The notes beneath the pieces are model-generated. The model saw nothing but the letters and a program-made list of their open reading frames with translations. It was not told where the DNA came from and made no database searches. From contig JAYNJW010000010.1 in NCBI GenBank assembly GCA_038110535.1, positions 1 through 54,205 of the forward strand: a stretch of DNA of 54,205 bases. Direction: 5' to 3'. Shown in pieces: positions 31,104 to 38,809 of the stretch. The DNA comes from Chordibacter sp038110535. Its GTDB lineage: Bacteria; Verrucomicrobiota; Verrucomicrobiia; Opitutales; Seribacteraceae. Numbering within the stretch: position 1 is the first letter of the stretch; every line of letters begins with the position of its first letter. The translations under genes and the position numbers were made by a program.

Positions 31104-33304
31104 AGCGTCCCCAAAAAGTTTTATTATTAGGTGCTGGTGGCATGGGTATGGCACCCCTGGCTCTGTATTTGAGAGGTGCGGGAGTCCGGGTGGAAGCCTA
31201 TGACGACCATTTTTGCGAACCTCTTCGCAGTCATCTAATCGATCATGGGGTAAAGGTTCTCGACGAACTTAATCCCAGTAAAAAACCGGACTGTATTGTA
31301 CATTCTTCGGCAATTAAGCATGACGATCCCCGGCTCAATAAATTTAGAAATTTAGAGATTCCCTTTTATCGACGCGGAGATTTTTTGGCTAAGTTATTTG
31401 CCCGCCATAAGGTCATTGCGGTGGTGGGTAGTCATGGCAAAACCAGCGTTACCGGAAGATTAGCTTGGGCACTCCAGCAAAGTGGTTTTGATGCTTCCCA
31501 CCTGGTTGGTGCCCAATTTAAAAACTTTTCCCTGCCTGCTGGATATTATTCCAAGTCGAAATGGGTGGTCATGGAAGTGGATGAAAGTGATGGCTCAATC
31601 GATTCCTTTTCCCCATGGATTACGGTTTGTTTGAATTGTGATTGGGATCATGTCGATCAATACGCTGATCAATCTTCATTTGGGCAAACCCTCAGAGGAC
31701 TGTTTTCGCGCACTAAGGCTACCATTATCCATGGGGATGAAAAATCATTGCTTGGTATTATTGGTGAAATAGAGGGGAAAGCACTATATTCATTTGTCAG
31801 TGCCCATGATCCTGCCCTCTTTTTAGAGGCAAACAAAAATGCGGTTTTGCAAACTGGACGGGCTCTCGGATTGGATTTTACCGGGATCGACTTTGATTCT
31901 TTCCCAGGTATGGAAAGAAGGCAAAGCACTCTATATGATTCGGAGGAACGAATCGTTGTGGAGGACTATGCCCATCATCCCTCGGAGATCGCCAGCTTGT
32001 TAAGGCTAAGGAATCAATTATTGCCGGAGCATGAATTAAAGGTGGTTTTCCAACCCCATAGATATTCCCGGACCAAGGCATTGGCACCTTCCTTTGCCGA
32101 GGAGTTGTCGATTGCCGATGAACTCCACTTACTTCCTACTTACGGTGCATTCGAAAAATTTGATTTATTTGGTGAGGTGGAATCATTAACCGGATATTTA
32201 CCTCCCCGTCTTCGCGATTCGGCAAAAACATTCCATAGTTTTTATGATTTAAGAATAGCTGTGGGGAGCAAAAAGAAAGGCACCAGTGATCAAATTATTT
32301 TTCTTGGTGCAGGCAGTATAACCAAGTGGGCACATGCATTTTCAGCTTGGGAACTGACCGGAGGTGTAAAACAGGACGCCTTCGGGCGTTATCTCCAGGG
32401 ACGGATTTCAAGCCAATCGAAATTAGTGCGGGACATGCCTATCGGGTCCATGACCACGATGGGAGTAGGGGGAGCAGCCAAGTGGTATGCCGAACCGACA
32501 AATATTGAAGACCTGAGCACCCTTGTCGAAGCATGTAATTTTTTCGAAATCCAACGGGCAATGATTGGGCGTGGGTCAAACCTACTGGTTCCTGATCAGG
32601 GATTTGCAGGATTGGTAATTCGTCTACGGGGGGAGTTTTGGCGGACTATTGATCTTCGAGCAAATGACACGATTATTGTTGGTGCGGGTGCCAAGCTCAA
32701 AGAAATATGTAAATTTGCATGTTCCAAAAATCTTAGCGGTTTTGAATTTCTGGAAGGAATACCAGGTACCCTTGGTGGTGCCCTGAGGATGAACGCAGGG
32801 GCAATGGGTTGGGAAATTTTTGATTTGGTAGAATGGGTCAAGTTCCTCATGCCAAACGGAGAAATTAAGCAAATTCCCGGCGACGAACTGGAAGTGGGAT
32901 ATCGCTACTGTCGGGAGGCGTATGATGGCATTGCTTTGCGGGCAAAACTAAGAGCAGAGGGAAGAGCCCAACACCTGGAAATTCGCAAAGTGATTGAGAA
33001 AATGTCCCGCAAGCGAAGGAAGAGCCAGCCAAAGCTTGCCAGTTCCGGGTGTGTATTCCGCAATCCGGACTCCCAACCTGCAGGCTGGTTAATTGAGCAG
33101 GCAGGTTTAAAGGGCGAGAAAGTGGGCGGAGCGGCCGTTTCTGAGGTTCACGGAAACTTTATTGTAAATAAGGGAGAGGCAACCACCGAACAGGTGATCG
33201 AACTGATTCAAAAAGTAAAGAGAAGGGTTCGGGAAACGCACGGAGTAATTCTAGAACCAGAGGTCAATTTACTGGGCCAATCATGGAAGGAATTCCTCTC
33301 ATAA
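31100..33304 (+). CDS. murC/murB: MurC-MurB fusion: UDP-MurNAc-alanine ligase + UDP-enolpyruvyl-GlcNAc reductase
   Basis: One uninterrupted 734-residue frame. Residues 1 to about 425 are MurC: LLGAGGMGMAPLALYL, the ATP loop VVGSHGKTSVTG, MEVDESDGSI and VVEDYAHHPSEI. Residues about 440-734 are MurB, a FAD enzyme: GSMTTMGVGGAAKWYAEP, MIGRGSNLLVPDQGFAGLVI, LEGIPGTLGGALRMNAGAMG, SSGCVFRNP and VHGNFIVNKGEAT. MurB makes UDP-MurNAc from enolpyruvyl-UDP-GlcNAc and MurC adds L-Ala, so the fusion joins consecutive steps, in reverse order along the chain. In the SSGCVFRNP motif Cys651 stands where the E. coli enzyme has its proton-donating Ser. No frameshift or internal stop separates the halves. Confidence 0.93.
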   Translation: MKRPQKVLLLGAGGMGMAPLALYLRGAGVRVEAYDDHFCEPLRSHLIDHGVKVLDELNPSKKPDCIVHSSAIKHDDPRLNKFRNLEIPFYRRGDFLAKLFARHKVIAVVGSHGKTSVTGRLAWALQQSGFDASHLVGAQFKNFSLPAGYYSKSKWVVMEVDESDGSIDSFSPWITVCLNCDWDHVDQYADQSSFGQTLRGLFSRTKATIIHGDEKSLLGIIGEIEGKALYSFVSAHDPALFLEANKNAVLQTGRALGLDFTGIDFDSFPGMERRQSTLYDSEERIVVEDYAHHPSEIASLLRLRNQLLPEHELKVVFQPHRYSRTKALAPSFAEELSIADELHLLPTYGAFEKFDLFGEVESLTGYLPPRLRDSAKTFHSFYDLRIAVGSKKKGTSDQIIFLGAGSITKWAHAFSAWELTGGVKQDAFGRYLQGRISSQSKLVRDMPIGSMTTMGVGGAAKWYAEPTNIEDLSTLVEACNFFEIQRAMIGRGSNLLVPDQGFAGLVIRLRGEFWRTIDLRANDTIIVGAGAKLKEICKFACSKNLSGFEFLEGIPGTLGGALRMNAGAMGWEIFDLVEWVKFLMPNGEIKQIPGDELEVGYRYCREAYDGIALRAKLRAEGRAQHLEIRKVIEKMSRKRRKSQPKLASSGCVFRNPDSQPAGWLIEQAGLKGEKVGGAAVSEVHGNFIVNKGEATTEQVIELIQKVKRRVRETHGVILEPEVNLLGQSWKEFLS

Positions 33305-33317
33305 ATTCTTTGCTGAA

Positions 33318-34268
33318 ATGAAGAGAGATCCCCATATCATCATCCTCGCGGGAGGCGTAGGCCCAGAACGGGAAATCTCAATATTATCCGGGAAAGCCTT
33401 ATTCGAGTCCCTGTCCACGCACTACCGCACAAAGTTGATCGATGTAACCGAGCGGGCACTGCCATCGGGAATCAGTGCTCAGAGTGATGTTGTCTTTCCC
33501 ATTATTCATGGAGATTTTGGTGAGGACGGGGAACTGCAGACACTTTTGGACAAGGCGGGTTTTGAATACTGTGGCAGTGGAGCGGAAGCCAGTCGGCTAT
33601 GTATGGATAAGTTCAGGGCCAAAAAAAGAGTTTCCGAGAACGGGGTTCGGGTACCTAGAGGGATTGAATTTCACGACCCATCTTTATTGGATTCTTCCGA
33701 AATCATCTCAGCTTTTGGGAAAGAGTTGATTATTAAGCCAAGGGATCAGGGAAGCAGTGTGTCCTTGTTTTTGGTATCCGGAAAAGATGAACTTGAGCAA
33801 ACCTTAACCCAGATAAAACCGGGCAACTGGTTATTGGAAGAAAGAATTTTTGGTCGGGAGGTAACCATTGGTGTGCTCGAGGAACATACCTTGGGAATTG
33901 TGGAAGTGATTCCTGTGGGAGGGGTATATGATTATAAAAGAAAGTATACGCCTGGATCCACAGAATATCGATTTCCCGCAGTCATAGATCCGGAAACTGA
34001 GGCTGAAATCAAAGAGTTTGCCTGGGGGGCATATCGAAGTTGCGGTTGTCGAGATTTTGCCCGTGTTGACTTCATGATCTGCGAAGATGGAAATGCCTAT
34101 TTTTTGGAAATCAATACACTTCCTGGACTGACCACCACAAGTTTGCTGCCCAAAAGTGCCAGTTCTTCCGGATATAATTTCGGGCAACTGACCAAAAAAT
34201 TGGTTACTCCCGCCCGTAATCGGTTCTTAGGAATTCCCATGGGTGGGGAAGCTCCGTATGCCGCCTGA
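33318..34268 (+). CDS. ddl: D-alanine-D-alanine ligase
   Basis: 316 residues, ATP-grasp enzyme that makes the D-Ala-D-Ala dipeptide used by MurF. Signatures: ILAGGVGPEREISILSGKAL, VFPIIHGDFGEDGELQTLLD, YCGSGAEASRLCMDKFRAKK, IIKPRDQGSSVSLF, ARVDFMICEDGNAYFLEINT and LPGLTTTSLLPK. The opening reads GGVGPERE where most Ddl have GG.S.ERE. It follows the murC-murB fusion by 13 bases and overlaps the ftsQ-like gene. Confidence 0.94.
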   Translation: MKRDPHIIILAGGVGPEREISILSGKALFESLSTHYRTKLIDVTERALPSGISAQSDVVFPIIHGDFGEDGELQTLLDKAGFEYCGSGAEASRLCMDKFRAKKRVSENGVRVPRGIEFHDPSLLDSSEIISAFGKELIIKPRDQGSSVSLFLVSGKDELEQTLTQIKPGNWLLEERIFGREVTIGVLEEHTLGIVEVIPVGGVYDYKRKYTPGSTEYRFPAVIDPETEAEIKEFAWGAYRSCGCRDFARVDFMICEDGNAYFLEINTLPGLTTTSLLPKSASSSGYNFGQLTKKLVTPARNRFLGIPMGGEAPYAA

Positions 34269-35184
34269 ATTTATGAGTAAAAGAAAAAAGAACGATCTCG
34301 CAATGCCAGTGAGCTGGCGAAGTCTTAAACCCAGTTCTTCGCGTAAATCAAGTTCTCGTATTGTGGTTCGCAAACGATTGATCATGACCGGTCGGTTCCT
34401 TGTGGGCGGCACATTATTATTAGTGAGCGGATTCTTGCTTAGTTTTCATTTGAATAAGTCAAGTGCCCATGTAGTTGGACAGAGTGACTACACGGGACCT
34501 TCCCGACCTATTGATCGGGTAGTTTTTCGTTCTGATGGAGCCTTAAACCACAAGTGGTTCTTGAACTGGATGGGGCCAATCAGGGGTATTTCATTAGCCG
34601 AAATTAATCTTAAAAAGCTTCAGAACAACTTATTGGAGGAAGATCAAATATTATCGGCTAAGGTAAAAAGAAATTTCCCCTCTACTCTGGAAATCTCCAT
34701 CCAGGAACGGGAACCTCTATTGGTCCTCAGGCTTCGGGATAATAAAGTAAAGTTTCGGGACTGGTTGGTCTCAGCCGATGGTTTTCTGTATGAGGGCGAC
34801 CAGTACACTCCATCCATGTTGAGATTATTACCATCCCTACAGGTGCCCTCCCAAATGATTAAAAGAAATGAGGATAATCAGGGATATAAAAAATTGAAGG
34901 ACATCCCGGTGGTCGCACCTCTTTTGGAACTGGCCAGATCGGAATACCCAGAAATTTATCGGGATTGGACAGTGGTCTCCTACCATCGCCCGAGTGATAA
35001 AGATCCCGGGGCCAATATTACCATTCAATCGAAAAGGGTTGGAACCATTCGCTTTCATCCCTCGGGATATGCATCCCAATTAAAAAGGCTTCGATATCTG
35101 CTAGATGAGCCCAAGTTTTCGCAAGCCTCCTTTATCCGTTCAATTGATCTGTCCCATGGCCGGTCAGTTTTTGCGAAGATTTAA
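34258..35184 (+). CDS. ftsQ: FtsQ/DivIB-like cell division protein
   Basis: About 308 residues. The N-terminus is basic and Ser/Lys-rich, followed by one membrane helix (FLVGGTLLLVSGFLLSF) and a POTRA-like segment (IRGISLAEINLKKLQNNL, then ILSAKVKRNFPSTLEISIQE with EREPLLVLR). FtsQ connects cytoplasmic and periplasmic parts of the divisome. The call rests on the POTRA pattern, topology and position between ddl and ftsA. The start is uncertain: GTG 34243, ATG 34258 and ATG 34273 are in frame. I prefer 34258, with GGTGGGGAA upstream. The gene overlaps the ddl end. Confidence 0.8.
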   Translation: MPPEFMSKRKKNDLAMPVSWRSLKPSSSRKSSSRIVVRKRLIMTGRFLVGGTLLLVSGFLLSFHLNKSSAHVVGQSDYTGPSRPIDRVVFRSDGALNHKWFLNWMGPIRGISLAEINLKKLQNNLLEEDQILSAKVKRNFPSTLEISIQEREPLLVLRLRDNKVKFRDWLVSADGFLYEGDQYTPSMLRLLPSLQVPSQMIKRNEDNQGYKKLKDIPVVAPLLELARSEYPEIYRDWTVVSYHRPSDKDPGANITIQSKRVGTIRFHPSGYASQLKRLRYLLDEPKFSQASFIRSIDLSHGRSVFAKI

Positions 35185-35214
35185 GCATGATTAAAAATTA
35201 TAACTTCTTGAGAA

Positions 35215-36420
35215 ATGAGTAAAATAATAGGTGCGGTTGAGATTGGTACTTCATTTGCGAAAGTTTTGATTGGGGAGCTTTCGGAGGATAAAAGCCTGAA
35301 TATTGTCGGGAAATCCTTTCGAAAAAATGAGGGAGTGCGCAAAGGGGAAATTATTGATTTCCGCAAAACCGCATCCAGTGTACATGCGGCCATTGATGAT
35401 GCTGAAAAGATGTCCGGGACGACAGTTGATTCCATTTATTTGGCCCAGACGGGATCCCATCTGCGGGGATCTCTCCTTAAAGGCAGTGCCAATGTAGCTT
35501 CCCCTGATGGCCGGGTATCTCTTGCCGATCTTCAGCGTGCGGCAGATGAGGCCAAAAGAAAGCAACCTGCCACGGGTAGATCGTATGTGCATCATGTCCG
35601 TATGCCTATTCAACTGGATGGACGACCCGTTGAGGATCCAGTTGGAATGAGGGGACAAAATGTAGAGCTCGCATTTTGGTCAATTGAAGGAGACGAATCT
35701 GCCATCAGAATGAACCTCGATATTGCTCACCAATACAGCCTGGAAGTGGACGATCTGATCCTCTCATCGATTGCATCCGCCACCCTCGTGGCCGGGCCTG
35801 ATTTGAGAAGAGCGGGAGTTTTGGTCATTGATATCGGAGCTGGGGTGACGGACCTGGCACTTTACCGGGGCGGAAACATTGCTTTTACTGGTGTGATTCC
35901 TGTGGGCGGGGATCATCTGACCGGAGATCTGGCTATGGGATTGAGGGTATTGGAGCCCTATGCTGAGGAACTTAAATTAGAGTATGGCAAAGCACAGGCT
36001 GATCCTTCTGATTCCGAGCAGGATCTATGGATTATAGGTAATAAAACCATCGGTGATCGAACCATTTCCCGAAAAGCAATTGCAGATATTATTCATGTTC
36101 GCACCGTTGAACTATTCGAAATAATCAGCAAGGAACTCGGTCAATTGCTTGACCCAAAAGATTTGGGTGCCGGAGTTTTATTGACCGGTGGAGCTTCGAG
36201 GCTGCCCGGGATCGAACAGCTCGGAGCGAAAGTGCTGGGCGTGCCTGTATCAAAGGCAAATTTTCCAGCGGGTCTAGGGAATGAACTTTCCCAAGCAGAA
36301 AATTCAACCGTTCTTGGGTTGCTCCACTATGGATTGGAAGATCATCGTCTGCCCGGAGAAAAATATGCCAATGAGACCACTGGTATCCTTAAGAAAATAG
36401 GGGGTCTTTTAGGAATTTAA
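35215..36420 (+). CDS. ftsA: Cell division protein FtsA
   Basis: 401 residues, actin-like ATPase that tethers FtsZ to the membrane. Signatures: AVEIGTSFAKVLIGE (phosphate 1), the 1C domain around VYLAQTG-like IYLAQTGSHLRG, VLVIDIGAGVTDLALY (phosphate 2), TGVIPVGGDHLTGDLAMGL and VLLTGGASRLPGI (adenosine motif). The C-terminus ends with an amphipathic ILKKIGGLLGI, the expected membrane-targeting helix. It lies directly ahead of ftsZ, 61 bases apart. Confidence 0.94.
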   Translation: MSKIIGAVEIGTSFAKVLIGELSEDKSLNIVGKSFRKNEGVRKGEIIDFRKTASSVHAAIDDAEKMSGTTVDSIYLAQTGSHLRGSLLKGSANVASPDGRVSLADLQRAADEAKRKQPATGRSYVHHVRMPIQLDGRPVEDPVGMRGQNVELAFWSIEGDESAIRMNLDIAHQYSLEVDDLILSSIASATLVAGPDLRRAGVLVIDIGAGVTDLALYRGGNIAFTGVIPVGGDHLTGDLAMGLRVLEPYAEELKLEYGKAQADPSDSEQDLWIIGNKTIGDRTISRKAIADIIHVRTVELFEIISKELGQLLDPKDLGAGVLLTGGASRLPGIEQLGAKVLGVPVSKANFPAGLGNELSQAENSTVLGLLHYGLEDHRLPGEKYANETTGILKKIGGLLGI

Positions 36421-36481
36421 ACAGCCACTCTAGACCAGCCCAAATTCAACCATTAATCAACCCCAAGCACCCCAGACTACC

Positions 36482-37771
36482 ATGAACCAAGATACTTTGT
36501 TTGAAGAAGAAAACTTCCAATGTTCCAGTGAAAATATGTATGGGATAAGGGCAAAAGTTATTGGAGTAGGAGGGGCCGGTATATCATTGGTGGACGGGCT
36601 TAGATTCGATAATTTCGATTCCGTGGATAACCTGGTCATGGATGTGGACATGAAAGCCATTTCTGACTCTCTTGCCTCCGAAAAATTATGTTTTACCAAA
36701 AGGCACACCCGGGGAATGGGGACTGGGGGTGACATTGCCCTGGGCAAAAGGTTAGCCGAAGAAGAAAAAGATAAAATTCGTAAGCATTTGGATGGGGTGG
36801 ATCTGGTCTTTCTTCTTGCTGGTTTGGGTGGGGGAGTCGGGGGTGGAGCTGCCCCTGTCGTGGCTAGGCTTGCCCGGGAGCATGGTGCCCTCGTTTTTGC
36901 ATTCACGCCCCTGCCATTTAGCTGGGAAAAATCGCGGCATTCTCAGGCGGAGAATTGCCTGTCTGAATTACGGAAATATGCCAATGCGGTGGTGCCACTC
37001 CCCAATGATTCCCTTCTTCAGATTGGGGGAGAAGATGCCACTGCTTTGGAATGTTTTGCTGAGGCCGGTCGCAATGTAAGCCGGGGAATTAGTGCCATTT
37101 GTAACCTCGTTTTTAAACGGGGCATGATCGATGTGGATTTTTCATACCTTCGAAAAGTCTTTTCCGCCCGGGCAGGTCGGACCCTTTTCGGATATGGCAA
37201 AGGAAATGGAAAAGATGCCCTGCGGGAATCTTTGCGCGATTTGATGCTTTGTCCAATGTTACACATGCCCGATGTTTCCAAAGCAGCGGATGTATTATTG
37301 ATTTTTATTCAAGGTGGAACCTCCCTCAGCATGGGTGGACTTCAGGCAGTATCCAAAGAGATCAGGGATTCTTTCAAAGCTGGTGAAGAAGTTGTCTTTG
37401 GTGCTCATGTGGATGAAAACCTTGGCGACGAAGTAAAGATTACAGTCTTGGGCGCTACCGCCCTGGAACCCTTAGTGCCCGAAGCGGATGTGGCCCCTGT
37501 GGCCCAACAAGTCTTGGAATTGGCAACCCCACCCAAACGGTCTCACCGCTCGAAATTACAAGACCAGAAAAATCAATCCCAGCCCCTCCAATCGAGTGCA
37601 ACTCGAAAAAATGGCAAGAATCAATCCAAGCTAGAACAAAATACATTTTCCTTTATGGAAGAAAAGAATCAGAGAGGAATTTTTGATGATCTGCCCCAGA
37701 GAAATATGTACGAGGGCGAAGATTTAGATGTACCTGCCTACCTGAGAAGGGGTGTCAAAATTGCCCTCTAG
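36482..37771 (+). CDS. ftsZ: Divergent FtsZ, tubulin-like division GTPase
   Basis: 429 residues. Overall it follows FtsZ: VIGVGGAGISLVDGL at 26-40, APVVARLAREHGAL, PNDSLLQ, a Gln/Ser/Lys-rich linker, and a C-terminal peptide LDVPAYLRRG like the canonical DIPAFLRRQ that binds FtsA. The nucleotide and catalytic motifs differ. The tubulin signature GGGTGTG reads GGGVGGG (116-122), the NTD motif reads MDVD, GAGANP reads GTGGDI, and the T7 loop reads DVDFSYL (217-223), so the catalytic Asp equivalent to E. coli Asp212 is Tyr222 while Asp219 (Asp209) remains. It is the only ftsZ here and sits in the normal dcw position, so it is probably the functional division protein with altered GTPase properties. 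Confidence 0.88.
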   Translation: MNQDTLFEEENFQCSSENMYGIRAKVIGVGGAGISLVDGLRFDNFDSVDNLVMDVDMKAISDSLASEKLCFTKRHTRGMGTGGDIALGKRLAEEEKDKIRKHLDGVDLVFLLAGLGGGVGGGAAPVVARLAREHGALVFAFTPLPFSWEKSRHSQAENCLSELRKYANAVVPLPNDSLLQIGGEDATALECFAEAGRNVSRGISAICNLVFKRGMIDVDFSYLRKVFSARAGRTLFGYGKGNGKDALRESLRDLMLCPMLHMPDVSKAADVLLIFIQGGTSLSMGGLQAVSKEIRDSFKAGEEVVFGAHVDENLGDEVKITVLGATALEPLVPEADVAPVAQQVLELATPPKRSHRSKLQDQKNQSQPLQSSATRKNGKNQSKLEQNTFSFMEEKNQRGIFDDLPQRNMYEGEDLDVPAYLRRGVKIAL

Positions 37772-37854
37772 ATCATTGCCTAATTCATGGTTCTCACATG
37801 GTAAGCAATTTTGATTGTTTGACCTGCACGGATTTTTATCTTTGAACAAAAAAG

Positions 37855-38787
37855 ATGAAGTTTTGCATTACTGTATGTATTATTCTGACTTTAGGAATTA
37901 ATTATGCCTCGGGTAAAATTTCACACCTTCTGGTATCCAGTGTGGGGGAGGGAATTGTTCAACTGGAAAACAACCCAGATAAAAAGCCAATTACGAACGC
38001 ATCCTTTTTGCCCAGCGAAGTAAAACTTTCTGTTCGTCCGAAGAGTGGAATTGAGACGCTGGCGGCAGGCTATCTTTTCCGCTTTGGTTCCTCAACCATC
38101 TTCAAGTGTGCCAACGACTCGATTGAAATGTTTTCTGGTTCTCTTTTTATCCGCTCGAGAAATTTCCAAAATTCAATTTCTATTTCCGGACCCGAGACAT
38201 CGTTAAAAATAGCAGGTGCTGGTTCATGCTTGCTCGAAGTCGAATCCAATGGCGGGTTCAAATGTGTCGGCTTGCTGGGTTCCTTGCGCCTTGCGGTTCC
38301 CAAAAATAATTCTCTAACCCTACTACCCGGAGAATTAGTGTTTACCGAACTAAGCAATAACACCCTTAGCGATAAAGTTACGGTAGACCTGGGGAATTTA
38401 TTTGAGACCTCATTTCTCATTTCAGGATTTCCCAACAGTTCCAGTTTTGAAGATGCTCTCAAGAGTGTGGCTGCCTCGCAAAAGCTGGTTATTGGAAAAT
38501 CATACAATGCCACCGTGGGTAAGGCCAGCGGTACCGATCATTTTGAAATAGTCACTCCAGCTAACTCGATCAACCCACCGGTCAAGACTACTGATTCTGA
38601 AAGCGGACAGAGCTTACACCTAAACTACCAATTGCCAAACGAATCCCCCTTGCAGGAATTGCTTGGCCGTTCGCCAAAGCGATGGAAAAGTGCCGAAATT
38701 TCCCAAAGTCCTCTTTCCGAGTCCGAGCCCTCCTCGGTTTCTCCAACTGCTAGACCTTTTCCGAGCCGACTGCTTCGAGGTAATTAA
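37855..38787 (+). CDS. Secreted FecR-domain-like protein
   Basis: 310 residues. Residues 1-20 are a signal peptide ending in ASG. Residues about 70-165 resemble a FecR beta-helical segment: YLFRFGSSTIFKCANDSIEM, FSGSLFIRSRNFQNSISISG, ETSLKIAGAGSCLLEVESNG and LGSLRLAVPKNNSLTLLPGE. The C-terminal third is Ser/Pro-rich and probably disordered. Unlike the FecR-LamG protein of the sigma operon it has no transmembrane segment after the signal peptide and no sigma factor neighbour. It lies 84 bases after ftsZ and 23 before the antiporter gene. The role is unknown. Confidence 0.6.
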   Translation: MKFCITVCIILTLGINYASGKISHLLVSSVGEGIVQLENNPDKKPITNASFLPSEVKLSVRPKSGIETLAAGYLFRFGSSTIFKCANDSIEMFSGSLFIRSRNFQNSISISGPETSLKIAGAGSCLLEVESNGGFKCVGLLGSLRLAVPKNNSLTLLPGELVFTELSNNTLSDKVTVDLGNLFETSFLISGFPNSSSFEDALKSVAASQKLVIGKSYNATVGKASGTDHFEIVTPANSINPPVKTTDSESGQSLHLNYQLPNESPLQELLGRSPKRWKSAEISQSPLSESEPSSVSPTARPFPSRLLRGN

Positions 38788-38809
38788 ACTTTAATCCCCC
38801 CTCCATCCT

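Noticed and set aside
32375..32388. ACGCC-TTCG-GGCGT mini-hairpin near the MurC/MurB domain junction
   Set aside because: Only five base pairs, inside a continuous coding frame and without a T tract; most likely coincidence.
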